Below, piece by piece: positions 51,485-60,787 of a stretch of DNA of 64,000 nt. Source of the DNA: Brevinematales bacterium (GTDB taxonomy: Bacteria > Spirochaetota > Brevinematia > Brevinematales > GWF1-51-8); assembly GCA_013177895.1 (NCBI GenBank), contig JABLXV010000004.1, positions 66,496 through 130,495 on the forward strand, read 5' to 3'. The position numbers were made by a program, and so were the translations under genes. The notes under the pieces are model-generated. The model was not told where the DNA came from. It saw nothing but the letters and a program-made list of their open reading frames with translations, and ran no database searches. How positions within the stretch are numbered: position 1 is the stretch's first letter; each line of letters opens with the position of its first letter.

Positions 51485-53305
51485 CTATTTCAGAAAATCC
51501 TTTGACTCGCCGGCCCAGTTAAACGATTTCACCGCATACTGGTACTTTTTCCCGGACTCAATCGTCTCGTCTTTATACTTAATATCTTCGACATATCCAA
51601 CTATAACATATTTCTTCTCCGCATCGTCCCACCGGTAAACATAGTAACCGACCGTATCTTTGGACGCCTGCCACTGGATCGATGCAATATTTTTATCGAT
51701 TGAGACCTTCAGACCAGTCGGGGCTGAGGGAGGATTTTTATAGGTATTACCCTTGACCCATCCCTTTACGACAGGACTCGGAGTATCCGCGCCTTTCGGC
51801 ACATCGGGAATCACCATATATTCATAGACTATCCCCGCCTCGACATCCTGATCGATAAAGATTTCCCCGGTATCCTTCGCGGAACCGAACTTTTTCTGCT
51901 GTTTCTTCATCGCCTCATTCACCGTCATAATCAGTTTCCAGTCGGGATCCTTCTGGCTCTTCCTGAATACGATGTATCCCTCTTCATCGGGAATCTTACC
52001 GAATTTTATCATGATATACTTATCGTATGCTCCCTGTGACGCGGAAATCTGGGCATAGGCGGAGTCTACCTCGTTGCGGCTGAACAGTGAAAGCGTATAT
52101 CCCTGCAAGGGAGTAGTCGGGGCGCTGTAGCCCTTTTTATTCTGGGATATGACGGAGTAATAATAATACTTACCTTTCTGGATATCGGTATCGCTGTACT
52201 TCTGGTCGGATATTGTAGCAAGCAGTTTCCATTCCTCGTCGTCGGCATCCCACTTTAAAACCAGGTTCTTTTCCGCTGAGGAATCGGACTTCCATTTAAC
52301 CTCGACATGATCGGAAAATTTCCCCTTGCTGACTTCGAAGCTTTTCGGCGTCCCCGGGACTTTTCCGGTAACTACAACATCGTCATCGTCATCATCGTCG
52401 GCATCAACGACCACATCGTCATCGTCGTCGTCATCGGTGACTATTTTATCGTCGCCGGGAGTATTCTCCTGAATATCCTCCATCACCATGACCGCGCCGG
52501 TAACCTGCGGGAAAAACTTATAGGGTATCCATGCATACCCCTTATCGCCCCACCCGGTTCCCCATGAATTGATCAGCTTGAACGCGCCGCCGTATTTACT
52601 GTCGTCATATCCGACCAGCGTCATCGCATGGCCGCCCATCGATTTGCCCGACTTAGAGTTGTAGACGGGATTGCTCTTGCTGATATTATTGAAATTCATA
52701 TAGACCGTGGCTCCGAATATCACCGGATAACCCTTAGCAAGATAGGATTTAATCGTGCTGATATCGGTCGGTTTGATCGTATAGAATGTTTCCGCTTTAA
52801 ACTTTCCGGCTTCTTTTATTGCCTGCGAGTTCGGTTTCGATTTATAGTTTTTAACATTATAGGGCATTGACTTTAATGTCGCGCACCCCTGCTTAACCAT
52901 CAGTTGACACGCGTCATAGATAGACGAGCCGTGATCGACTCCGCCGTTGATCTGGTTATAGATATACGCCGGGCTGAAAAGAGTATCGTTGTTATATTTC
53001 CATTCATGCTCGATATATTCCTGATAGGACTTGGCGGCGTATGCGGTTGCCCATGCCACACAACTGCTCTGCATACCCTGACTTCCCACAGGGGGCATAT
53101 ATTTCGATAGATCGACTTTAGTCGGGAGTTCACGGGGTATCGCGGACGCGGGGGGAACCATCGCCCCGGCGGAATACATCTTCGGGATCGATTCTCCGCT
53201 CCATCCGCCCACATACTTAGAATAATCCTCGGTCCAAAGGCTGGTGCTGGCAAACAGGGTAAAAAACAGCCCCGCCAGTACTATTACCGTTTTCTGATAC
53301 CGCAT
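51485..53305 (-). CDS. Secreted papain-family (C1) cysteine peptidase with Fn3-like repeats
   Basis: 606 residues. Signal peptide, then a C1 peptidase domain: PVGSQGMQSSCVAWA (Cys82, oxyanion Gln76), GGHAMTLVGYDD (His226) and LINSWGTGWGDKGY (Asn246). A linker of repeated DDDDDDD runs (about residues 280-310), followed by about three Fn3-like domains with YYSV, YEYM and YQYA strands. No propeptide is visible, so it may be active as made. AGGAGG precedes the ATG. The window also encodes three chagasin-like proteins, potential inhibitors of such peptidases. Confidence 0.87.
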   Translation of the reverse strand: MRYQKTVIVLAGLFFTLFASTSLWTEDYSKYVGGWSGESIPKMYSAGAMVPPASAIPRELPTKVDLSKYMPPVGSQGMQSSCVAWATAYAAKSYQEYIEHEWKYNNDTLFSPAYIYNQINGGVDHGSSIYDACQLMVKQGCATLKSMPYNVKNYKSKPNSQAIKEAGKFKAETFYTIKPTDISTIKSYLAKGYPVIFGATVYMNFNNISKSNPVYNSKSGKSMGGHAMTLVGYDDSKYGGAFKLINSWGTGWGDKGYAWIPYKFFPQVTGAVMVMEDIQENTPGDDKIVTDDDDDDDVVVDADDDDDDDVVVTGKVPGTPKSFEVSKGKFSDHVEVKWKSDSSAEKNLVLKWDADDEEWKLLATISDQKYSDTDIQKGKYYYYSVISQNKKGYSAPTTPLQGYTLSLFSRNEVDSAYAQISASQGAYDKYIMIKFGKIPDEEGYIVFRKSQKDPDWKLIMTVNEAMKKQQKKFGSAKDTGEIFIDQDVEAGIVYEYMVIPDVPKGADTPSPVVKGWVKGNTYKNPPSAPTGLKVSIDKNIASIQWQASKDTVGYYVYRWDDAEKKYVIVGYVEDIKYKDETIESGKKYQYAVKSFNWAGESKDFLK

Positions 53306-53373
53306 CTTATTCCTCCTTTACGTGTCGAATAAGTCTATCATAATTCGAATTCTTTTTCAACCATTTTCATATA

Positions 53374-54432
53374 TTATTCGTCAATTTTATCCTCATCGTC
53401 CGATAACGAGGAAAGCCCTAGTCCTAAAAGCCGGATCCGCTTTTTATCGGCTTCGGTTTTCTTGAGAAGCAGGAGCGCCTCGCTGAAGATAATCTCCTCG
53501 TCACGCGTCGGCTTTTCGATCGTGCGGCTCCGGGTAACCGTATCAAAATTCGCGTACCTTACCTTAATCGTCACAGTTTTACCGGATATTTTCTTCTTCT
53601 CCATCGATAGGCTCAATTCATGGGCGCTCTCCCTGAAATACGCCTCGATCTGCTCCCGCATGTAAATATCCTTCGGATAGGTGTATTCCTGACTGATCGA
53701 TTTACGGATCCAGACCGGGTCGACCTCGCGTTCGTCGATACCCCGCGCGATATAATAAAAATATGCGCCGGATTTCCCGAAGTATTCAGTCATTTCCTCC
53801 AGCGTGAACTTCCGCAGGTCGGCGCCGTTAAAAATCCCGTGCTCGGTCATCCGTTTCTCGGTCGCCGGGCCCACGCCGTAGAACTTCCCGATCGGCAGTT
53901 GATCGATAAACCCGATCGCCTTATCCGGGGGTATGACGGTCAGCCCGTTCGGCTTCTGGAAGTCGGACGCCACTTTAGCGAGAAACTTATTATACGACAC
54001 CCCCGCGGAGGCGGATAGACGGGTGACCATCCTGATACGCGCCTTGATTTCCTTCGCGATACGCGTCGCGGAATCGATCCCCTTTTTATTGACGGTAACG
54101 TCGAGATAAGCCTCGTCGAGCGACATCGGCTCGACCAGATCGGTATAATCGTGGAATATCGCGCGGATATGCTCCGATGCCTCCTTGTAACGGTCGAAAT
54201 GCGGATATACCAGTATCCCCTGAGGGCAGAGCTGGATCGCCGTCTTGGTGGGCATCGCGGAGTGCACGCCGAATTTCCGCGCCTCGTAGGACGCGGTGGA
54301 GACCACCCCGCGCGTCTCGGGAGAGCCGCCCACTATCACGGGCTTTCCCCGTAACGCGGGATTGTCGCGCTGTTCTACCGACGCGTAGAACGCGTCCATA
54401 TCTATATGAATAATCTTGCGGATTTTGTCCAT
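53374..54432 (-). CDS. dinB: DNA polymerase IV (Y family)
   Basis: 352 residues. DinB is an error-prone translesion polymerase. The catalytic HIDMDAFYASVEQRD and SLDEAYLDV motifs and the helix-hairpin-helix region (QLPIGKFYGVGPATEKRM) are present; length is usual. The ATG at 54432 has no ribosome site, and the -10 of a TTGACT/TAAATT promoter ends six bases before it, so the message may be leaderless. No LexA-type box is recognised. Confidence 0.93.
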   Translation of the reverse strand: MDKIRKIIHIDMDAFYASVEQRDNPALRGKPVIVGGSPETRGVVSTASYEARKFGVHSAMPTKTAIQLCPQGILVYPHFDRYKEASEHIRAIFHDYTDLVEPMSLDEAYLDVTVNKKGIDSATRIAKEIKARIRMVTRLSASAGVSYNKFLAKVASDFQKPNGLTVIPPDKAIGFIDQLPIGKFYGVGPATEKRMTEHGIFNGADLRKFTLEEMTEYFGKSGAYFYYIARGIDEREVDPVWIRKSISQEYTYPKDIYMREQIEAYFRESAHELSLSMEKKKISGKTVTIKVRYANFDTVTRSRTIEKPTRDEEIIFSEALLLLKKTEADKKRIRLLGLGLSSLSDDEDKIDE

Positions 54433-54437
54433 GGAAT

Positions 54438-54466
54438 AATTTAACGCGGCGGGAGTCGGCAGTCAA
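54438..54466 (-). promoter_or_regulatory. Promoter of dinB
   Basis: TTGACT, 17-base spacer, TAAATT on the minus strand. The start point would lie at or next to the dinB ATG. Confidence 0.5.
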
Positions 54467-54510
54467 GAAATCGTAGGCGGCCTTTTTCGTGAATAATATT
54501 TATTGATTTC

Positions 54511-54539
54511 TTGACGGATTCTCAAATCTTTTTTATAAT
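54511..54539 (+). promoter_or_regulatory. Promoter of tRNA-Asp
   Basis: TTGACG, 17-base spacer, TATAAT, 20 bases before the tRNA. Confidence 0.75.
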
Positions 54540-54558
54540 ACTATTCTCGATAAACGAT

Positions 54559-54632
54559 GGGGTTGTAGCTCAGTTGGTTAGAGTACTGGCCTGTCACGCC
54601 AGGTGCCGCGGGTTCAAGTCCCGTCAACCCCG
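54559..54632 (+). tRNA. tRNA-Asp (GTC anticodon)
   Basis: A 74-base cloverleaf: acceptor GGGGTTG/CAACCCC, D-arm with CAGTTGGTTAGAG, anticodon stem CTGGC/GCCAG around the loop CTGTCAC (anticodon GTC) and T-arm GGTTCAAGTCC. The discriminator is G, as usual for Asp. CCA is not encoded. It has its own promoter and a terminator. Confidence 0.97.
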
Positions 54633-54638
54633 AAAGAT

Positions 54639-54665
54639 AAAGCCCCGCCATTGGCGGGGCTTTTT
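54639..54665. terminator. Bidirectional terminator after tRNA-Asp
   Basis: An 11-bp stem (AAAGCCCCGCC with GGCGGGGCTTT) closes a three-base loop with T runs on both strands. It should end the tRNA transcript and the convergent typA transcript. Confidence 0.92.
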
Positions 54666-54690
54666 GTATATCCGTATATTTCTTTTATTC

Positions 54691-56499
54691 CTAATTATCC
54701 GCTAACTTACTCAGTTTCTTTCTTTCCCCGGAGTCGAGGCTCACCTTACGCATACGGACGCTCTTCGGGGTGACTTCCACCATCTCGTCTTCACGGATAT
54801 ATTCCATCGCTTCCTCGAGGCTGAACTTCACCGCAGGCGCGATCTTGATCGTCTTATCCGAACCCGCCGCGCGCATATTGGTCATCTTCTTTCCCTTCTG
54901 CACATTGACCTCAAGGTCGTTATCCTTGTTGTATTCGCCGATAATCTGCCCGGCATATACAATATCGCCCGACTCGCAGAAAAACTTCCCGCGATCCTGC
55001 AGCCCGTTCAACGCGTAATCGGTGACCACGCCTTCTCCCATCGATATAAGCGCTCCGGTCTGGCGCTGCTTGATCGAGCCCTTGAAGTACTCGTACTGGT
55101 AGAAGCGGTGATGCATGATGCCTTCGCCCTGCGATACGTTCAGGATACTGTTACGCAGACCCATCATCCCCCGGGCGGGAATATGGAACTCCATGCGGGT
55201 CATACTGCCGCGCTCCTCCATCTTGATCATCAATCCCTTCCGCTGTCCGACGAGGTCGATAATCTTTCCGGCATACTCTGACGGGGTTTCGACAGTCATC
55301 AGATCGATCGGTTCGGTCTTCTTCCCGTCGATCTCCTTGAATATCACCTTGGGCGCGCCTACTGAGAACTCGTACCCTTCGCGACGCATATTCTCGATCA
55401 GCACGGAGAGATGCAGGACCCCGCGCCCGGAAACAATGAACATGTCGGTGATTCCCGTCTCATGCACCCGAAGCGCCACATTATGCTGGAGCTCTTTAAA
55501 GAGACGTTCCCGCAACTGACGGGATGTCACATATTTACCCTCGCGTCCATGGAACGGCGAGGTATTTACCGAGAATGTCATACTGATGGTCGGTTCGTCG
55601 ATAGTCAGGAGGGGCAACGGTTCGGGATTCAGCGCGTCGGCAAGCGTATCGCCTATATCGATATCCTCTACCCCGACTATAGCGCAAATATCGCCGGTAG
55701 CTACTTCCGAAACTTCGGTACGCCCCAGTCCTTCGAACACATAGATCTGTTTCAATGAAATATTATGAATCGCCCCGCTCCGTTTGATAATGCACATCGG
55801 ACTGCTTTTATCGACTATACCCCGGAATACCCTTCCGATGCCGATTCTGCCGACATAGGAGTTATAGTCCAGCGAAGTGATCTGCATCTGTACGGAGCCC
55901 TCGATCTGCTTAGGCGCGGGTATCCGTTCGACAATCGTCTCCAAAAGCGGCGTAAGGTCTTTGCGTTCGTCCTTGAGGTCGCGTACCGCCCAGCCGTTCC
56001 GTCCGCTCGCGTAGATCACCGGAAAATCGATCTGCTCGTCGTCCGCCCCCAGTTCGATAAACAGGTCGTATATCTCGTCGAGCACTTCGGGGGGACGGTT
56101 ATCCGGGCGGTCGATTTTATTAATCACCACGATGGGTTTCAATTCGAGGCTGAGCGCCTTCTCCAGCACGAAACGGGTCTGCGGCATCGGCCCCTCGAAA
56201 GAATCCACCAGAAGCAGAACCCCGTCCGCGAGCTTCAGCACCCGTTCGACTTCGCCGCTGAAATCGGAATGCCCGGGAGTATCGATCAGGTTTATCTTGA
56301 TATCCCTGAAATTAATGCTGATATTTTTCGAGAGGATGGTGATCCCCCGTTCCCGTTCCTGATCGTTGGAATCCAGGAAACATTCCTGTACTTCCTGGTT
56401 CTCTCGGAACACCTTGCTCTGTTTGAGGAGCTCGTCCACCAGAGTCGTTTTACCGTGATCGACATGCGCGATAATCGCGACATTTCTTAAAATTTGCAC
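54691..56499 (-). CDS. typA: TypA/BipA ribosome-associated GTPase
   Basis: 602 residues of the translation-factor GTPase family. G1 AHVDHGKTTLV, effector-region GITILSKN, G3 DTPGHSDF and G4 NKIDRPD are intact, followed by EF-G-like domains and the TypA C-terminal region. BipA helps ribosome assembly under stress and cold. The start is GTG with AAGGAG five bases upstream, under a TTGACT/TATAAT promoter at 56540-56568. Confidence 0.95.
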   Translation of the reverse strand: MQILRNVAIIAHVDHGKTTLVDELLKQSKVFRENQEVQECFLDSNDQERERGITILSKNISINFRDIKINLIDTPGHSDFSGEVERVLKLADGVLLLVDSFEGPMPQTRFVLEKALSLELKPIVVINKIDRPDNRPPEVLDEIYDLFIELGADDEQIDFPVIYASGRNGWAVRDLKDERKDLTPLLETIVERIPAPKQIEGSVQMQITSLDYNSYVGRIGIGRVFRGIVDKSSPMCIIKRSGAIHNISLKQIYVFEGLGRTEVSEVATGDICAIVGVEDIDIGDTLADALNPEPLPLLTIDEPTISMTFSVNTSPFHGREGKYVTSRQLRERLFKELQHNVALRVHETGITDMFIVSGRGVLHLSVLIENMRREGYEFSVGAPKVIFKEIDGKKTEPIDLMTVETPSEYAGKIIDLVGQRKGLMIKMEERGSMTRMEFHIPARGMMGLRNSILNVSQGEGIMHHRFYQYEYFKGSIKQRQTGALISMGEGVVTDYALNGLQDRGKFFCESGDIVYAGQIIGEYNKDNDLEVNVQKGKKMTNMRAAGSDKTIKIAPAVKFSLEEAMEYIREDEMVEVTPKSVRMRKVSLDSGERKKLSKLADN

Positions 56500-56539
56500 A
56501 ATATCTCCTTAATCATCTTATCTGAATTTGCGAATAAGT

Positions 56540-56568
56540 ATTATAACGGGAAACCGGCTTACAGTCAA
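56540..56568 (-). promoter_or_regulatory. Promoter of typA
   Basis: TTGACT, 17-base spacer, TATAAT on the minus strand, 41 bases before the GTG start. Confidence 0.7.
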
Positions 56569-56625
56569 TTCGGCGGAGGCTTCTAGCAGGATTTATAGCA
56601 TCGAGAAGCCGCTGCTTAAAGTAAC

Positions 56626-56654
56626 TTGCTTTTATCGGGAAAATATTTTACTAT
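56626..56654 (+). promoter_or_regulatory. Promoter of the PII gene
   Basis: TTGCTT, 17-base spacer, TACTAT, 32 bases before the ATG at 56686. Confidence 0.4.
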
Positions 56655-56685
56655 AGATTGTCCCAATTCTTTCATGGAGCGGATT

Positions 56686-57024
56686 ATGAAATATATCATC
56701 GCGATTATTCAGCCATCCCGTCTGGAGGCGGTACGCGACGCCCTTCATGAGGCGGAAATCACCCGTATGACCATTTCCGACGTCATGGGGTATGGACGGC
56801 AGATGGGGCATACCGAGAACTTTATGGGCAAGGAGTACGAGATACATTTCACCCGCAAGGTAAAAATCGAGATCGCGGTGAACGACGATTTCCTCGACGT
56901 CACTATCGATACGATTATGAAGCACGCGCGCACCGGGAAAATCGGCGACGGTAAACTTTTCATTTTCCCGATGGAGGAAGTCATCCGTATCCGCACCGGG
57001 GAGACCGGCAGAGAAGCCATTTAA
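56686..57024 (+). CDS. PII-type nitrogen regulatory protein
   Basis: 112 residues, the usual PII length. IIQPSRLEAVRDAL, DVMGYGRQMGHTE, T-loop NFMGKEYEIHF with Tyr at the uridylylation position, and TGKIGDGKLFIFPMEE (B-loop) are present. PII signals 2-oxoglutarate, ATP/ADP and glutamine status. The ATG at 56686 is chosen by family length and GGAG just upstream; a longer frame exists. No amt, glnA or glnD lies near, so its target is unknown here. Confidence 0.9.
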   Translation: MKYIIAIIQPSRLEAVRDALHEAEITRMTISDVMGYGRQMGHTENFMGKEYEIHFTRKVKIEIAVNDDFLDVTIDTIMKHARTGKIGDGKLFIFPMEEVIRIRTGETGREAI

Positions 57025-57069
57025 GGTCACTTTTAAAAACCCCCTTTTCAAGGCGGCAAGGAAGTGACC
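57025..57069 (+). repeat. Stem-loop between the PII gene and gpmI
   Basis: GGTCACTT (57025-57032) pairs with AAGTGACC (57062-57069), with a smaller imperfect hairpin CCCCCTT/AAGGCGG inside. It begins right after the PII stop codon and lacks a T run, so it may stabilise or attenuate a transcript rather than end it. Confidence 0.45.
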
Positions 57070-57165
57070 ATTGGGCGTATTATAAAGAAATATTAATACT
57101 ATTGTTATAAATGTGAATAGTTTTTAGAACCGCCCTTAATTTTTTCATATAGCAAAGGAGGAATC

Positions 57166-58794
57166 ATGAGTTTCAATTTAAAGCCCCTTACCCAATTCAA
57201 GGGGCGCCCCGGTCCGTTAATGGTAATCGTGATGGACGGGATCGGTATCGGAAAAGAATACGAGGGGAACGCCGTCTATATGGCGAAGACCCCCGTTCTC
57301 GATAAGCTCTTCAAGAGCGAACTTTACGCCGAGCTCCGTGCGCACGGTACCGCCGTAGGACTCCCGTCCGACGACGATATGGGCAACAGCGAAGTCGGGC
57401 ATAACGCTCTCGGCGCGGGACGCGTATTCGCGCAGGGCGCGAAACGGGTCAACCAGGCTATCCATGACGGGAGTATTTTTAAAAGCGCCGTGTGGACGAA
57501 AATCGCCGCGCAATGCAAATCCAATCATTCCGCGATCCATTTCATCGGGCTTCTTTCCGACGGTAACGTGCATTCTCATATCAATCACCTGATCGCGATG
57601 ATCCGTCAGGCGGACACCGAGGGTATCGAGAAACTCCGGGTGCATATCCTACTCGACGGGCGCGATGTGCCGGAGAAGTCGGCGCCGACCTATATCGATA
57701 TGCTGGAGTCCCATCTCGACAAGTTCCGCGCGAAGGGACGCGATTATAAAATCGCCTCCGGCGGCGGACGTATGGTTACTACTATGGACAGGTATTTCGC
57801 GAACTGGGAAGTAGTTAAAAAAGGATGGGACGCGCATGTGCTCGGCAAGGGACGCCAGTTTAAATCCGCGCGGGAAGCGGTGGAAACCTACTATACCGAA
57901 GACCCGAAAATGACCGACCAGTATATGGATTCGTTTGTCGTCGCCGAAAACGGCAAGCCAGTCGGGACTATCGAGGACGGCGACTGCGTGGTATTCTTTA
58001 ACTTCCGGGGCGACCGCGCTATCGAAATAACGATGGCGTTCGAGAATGAACAGGGATTCGGACACTTCGACCGCGTGCGCTTCCCGAAGGTTCTCTACGC
58101 CGGGATGATGCAGTACGACGGCGACCTCAAACTCCCGTCGAACTTCCTCGTCGATCCCCCCACTATCGACCGCACGGTCGGCGAATACCTCTGCACCAAT
58201 AAAGTCACCTGTTTCGCGATGTCGGAGACCCAGAAGTACGGGCATGTCACCTACTTCTGGAACGGCAACCGTTCGGGATATATCGACGAGAAGCTCGAGA
58301 AGTACCTCGAAATCCCGTCGGATAAAATACAGTTCGACCAGGCGCCGAAGATGAAAGCCCGCGAGATCACCGAAAAGGCGAAGGAACTCCTCAAGTCCGG
58401 GCAGTATAAGTTCGGGCGTATCAATCTCGCCAACGGGGATATGGTCGGGCATACCGGAATTATGCCGGCCGCGATCACCGCGGTCGAGACAGTCGATACC
58501 TGTGTCGGCGAGCTGATCGACCTGGTCAGCAGCCTCGGCGGGATAACAGTGGTCACCGCCGATCACGGCAACGCGGACATCATGTACACCGAGAAGAACG
58601 GGAAGAAGGAAGTCCAGACCGCGCATACCCTCAACCCCGTCCCGTTCGTAATCATCGATTCCGGGTATCAGGGCGAGTATAAGATGGCGGATATCGAACA
58701 GCCCGGGCTCGCGAATGTCGCGTCCACGATATGCAACCTTCTCGGCTTCGAGGCGCCGGAGGGGTATGAACCGTCGCTGATTGAGTTCAAATAG
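57166..58794 (+). CDS. gpmI: 2,3-bisphosphoglycerate-independent phosphoglycerate mutase
   Basis: 542 residues. It interconverts 3- and 2-phosphoglycerate in glycolysis through a phosphoserine. VIVMDGIGIG, catalytic DMGNSEVGHN (Ser), and later VVTADHGNADIM with Asp and His metal ligands are present. Length is typical. AAAGGAGG precedes the ATG. A terminator follows. Confidence 0.95.
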   Translation: MSFNLKPLTQFKGRPGPLMVIVMDGIGIGKEYEGNAVYMAKTPVLDKLFKSELYAELRAHGTAVGLPSDDDMGNSEVGHNALGAGRVFAQGAKRVNQAIHDGSIFKSAVWTKIAAQCKSNHSAIHFIGLLSDGNVHSHINHLIAMIRQADTEGIEKLRVHILLDGRDVPEKSAPTYIDMLESHLDKFRAKGRDYKIASGGGRMVTTMDRYFANWEVVKKGWDAHVLGKGRQFKSAREAVETYYTEDPKMTDQYMDSFVVAENGKPVGTIEDGDCVVFFNFRGDRAIEITMAFENEQGFGHFDRVRFPKVLYAGMMQYDGDLKLPSNFLVDPPTIDRTVGEYLCTNKVTCFAMSETQKYGHVTYFWNGNRSGYIDEKLEKYLEIPSDKIQFDQAPKMKAREITEKAKELLKSGQYKFGRINLANGDMVGHTGIMPAAITAVETVDTCVGELIDLVSSLGGITVVTADHGNADIMYTEKNGKKEVQTAHTLNPVPFVIIDSGYQGEYKMADIEQPGLANVASTICNLLGFEAPEGYEPSLIEFK

Positions 58795-58811
58795 AGAAAT
58801 TAAAATAAATA

Positions 58812-58845
58812 AAAAGCCCCCGCTTTTAAGCGGGGGCTTTTCTTT
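58812..58845. terminator. Bidirectional terminator after gpmI
   Basis: A 14-bp perfect stem (AAAAGCCCCCGCTT with AAGCGGGGGCTTTT) with a two-base loop and T-rich tails on both strands. It should also end the convergent GH13 transcript. Confidence 0.92.
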
Positions 58846-58856
58846 TCGATAGGAGT

Positions 58857-60773
58857 TTATTCCTTTCTAGGGGTGATCTCGAAGATATAGACGCTGTACG
58901 GGGCGAGCTTTAACGCTAATCCCGCATTCTGATCGTTTCTGTTCGTCGTGTCGGACGCGAGAGCTGTCGCCTTCATATCGGACAGGAAAATATCCTTGAA
59001 CTGGTACTTCACAGAGGTATCCAGCCCCATGTTTTTCCATCCGTCGGCGGGTATCTTGATGACCGTATCCATCGCCTCATCCCTGTTAAAGTTATACACA
59101 AACAGGAGTTTCTGGTTCGCGGAATAGCGCAGATACGCGTATCCCTTCTTGCTGTCGAAACCCGTGCTCTGGTTCTTGGAATTCGCGAAATACAGGTCGT
59201 AGACATTCCCGGAGTTGATCGCCTCGTTATCCTTCGATAGATTGAGGAGTTTCATATAAGTATCGCGGAGTTTCTTCTGCGAGTCGCTGAGCAGGCCGCC
59301 GTCGAATTTCCCGCCGTTCATCCATTTCTGGTGCTCGGTGACACCCCAGTAATCGAAGATCGTAGTCTTGCCGTCCTTACCGGAGAATCCCTCATAGCCG
59401 TCGCCCGGCTCGCCCACTTCCTGTCCGAAGTAGATCATGGTCGGCCCGGCGAAAATGGTCGCTGAAAGCACCATCCCGGGTATCGCGTTCCACGGGTCTT
59501 TGCTGAAGCCCTTCGACGCCACACGGAGCTCGTCATGGTTCTCCAGGAATGTCAGCATATTCTGCTGGTACGGCTTGACGTTATTCCATGCGAAATAGAC
59601 GTCGCCGGTATTCCCGTCTTTATTCTTATCATAGATCAGCTTCTTGACCGAATCGTACATCCCTACTTTATCGTAGAGATAATCGAATTTACCGGTATCG
59701 ATATAATTCTTGTAGGCGTTGCGGTTGTAGATTTCGGCGATAAACACGATGTTAGGATTCACTTTCTTGACCTGCGGGATCGCCCATCCCCAGAACTCCA
59801 CGGGCACCATCTCCGCCATATCGCAGCGGAATCCGTCCACACCCATCTTCGCCCAATAAATCAATATATCGACCATCTTGTACCACGTGCCGGGCTTCTT
59901 CCCGTTGACGTCGAAGTAGGTCTTGCGGTTATTCTGGATATCCACGCCATAGTTCAGCTTGACCGTCTCGTACCATGAGCCCGCGTCGGGGGTGGGAGTA
60001 AACTGGTCGTTCCCGGTCGCCTTAGCGGGATTTTCGTCGAACTTAGCGTCCTCGGTCGGGAAGGTCAGGTCCTTACCGAGAGGGTCGTTCTTCGGCGGCG
60101 TGAACGTCTTTCCGACGAGATAGTAATAGTTGTTATTCGGATCGAATGCCTTCGTCTTATCGTCCGTCGCGCCGAGGTCTTCAACACCCTTGGGCTTCGC
60201 ATCGGACTGGTAGAAACGCGCGACATGGTTGGGCACAAAGTCAATAATCACCTTGAGACCGTTCTTATGCGTGCGGTCGATCAGCGCCTTGAACTCCGCG
60301 AGACGGTTCTTGATATTGACGGCCATCGCGGGGTCGACGTCATAATAGTCCTTGATCGCATACGGGGAACCGGCGCGGCCCTTCACGACATCCGCGTCAT
60401 CCATCGGTATCCCGTACTTCGTGAAATCCTCCATCTGCGCATGCTCGAGCACGCCGGTATACCAGACATGGGTAATACCGAGCTTTTTCAGTTCCTGCAG
60501 GGCCTTGTCGGTGATATCGTTGAATTTCCCCACACCGTTCTGTTCAATCGTACCGAATTTAACGTTATTGGTAACTGTATTACCGAATAGACGGGTCATC
60601 ATCTGGTAGACGACGAGCTTGTTATTGCCGATGCCGGTCAGTACGACATTCGGGTCTTTCGGTAGGGTCTTCGGGGGCGCGGGTTTTGTATCTTCCTGCA
60701 CCTCGCCGTCACCGCAAGCGGCGAATAATACCATCATGGCCGATAGAATCAGCCAACTGAGACGTTTTTTCAT
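58857..60773 (-). CDS. GH13 alpha-amylase family lipoprotein
   Basis: 638 residues. Lipobox MVLFAAC (Cys about 20) and a GH13 barrel with IIDFVPNHVAR, GFRCDMAEM (nucleophile Asp318), FIAEIYN (acid/base Glu347) and ENHDEL (Asp414), then a C-terminal beta domain. It should cleave alpha-glucans at the cell surface or periplasm. It differs in length and detail from the GH13 protein at 22109. AGGAGG precedes the ATG; no LacI-type operator was found upstream. It follows the gene at 60788 by 14 bases. Confidence 0.93.
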   Translation of the reverse strand: MKKRLSWLILSAMMVLFAACGDGEVQEDTKPAPPKTLPKDPNVVLTGIGNNKLVVYQMMTRLFGNTVTNNVKFGTIEQNGVGKFNDITDKALQELKKLGITHVWYTGVLEHAQMEDFTKYGIPMDDADVVKGRAGSPYAIKDYYDVDPAMAVNIKNRLAEFKALIDRTHKNGLKVIIDFVPNHVARFYQSDAKPKGVEDLGATDDKTKAFDPNNNYYYLVGKTFTPPKNDPLGKDLTFPTEDAKFDENPAKATGNDQFTPTPDAGSWYETVKLNYGVDIQNNRKTYFDVNGKKPGTWYKMVDILIYWAKMGVDGFRCDMAEMVPVEFWGWAIPQVKKVNPNIVFIAEIYNRNAYKNYIDTGKFDYLYDKVGMYDSVKKLIYDKNKDGNTGDVYFAWNNVKPYQQNMLTFLENHDELRVASKGFSKDPWNAIPGMVLSATIFAGPTMIYFGQEVGEPGDGYEGFSGKDGKTTIFDYWGVTEHQKWMNGGKFDGGLLSDSQKKLRDTYMKLLNLSKDNEAINSGNVYDLYFANSKNQSTGFDSKKGYAYLRYSANQKLLFVYNFNRDEAMDTVIKIPADGWKNMGLDTSVKYQFKDIFLSDMKATALASDTTNRNDQNAGLALKLAPYSVYIFEITPRKE

Positions 60774-60787
60774 ATATGCCTCCTCAT

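Noticed and set aside
52370-52450. GAC/GAT-rich tandem repeats, possibly a CRISPR or satellite
   Set aside because: They encode Asp runs in the peptidase linker and have no spacer structure.
57649-58626. Minus-strand frame of about 325 codons opposite gpmI
   Set aside because: A shadow of gpmI with no motif of its own.
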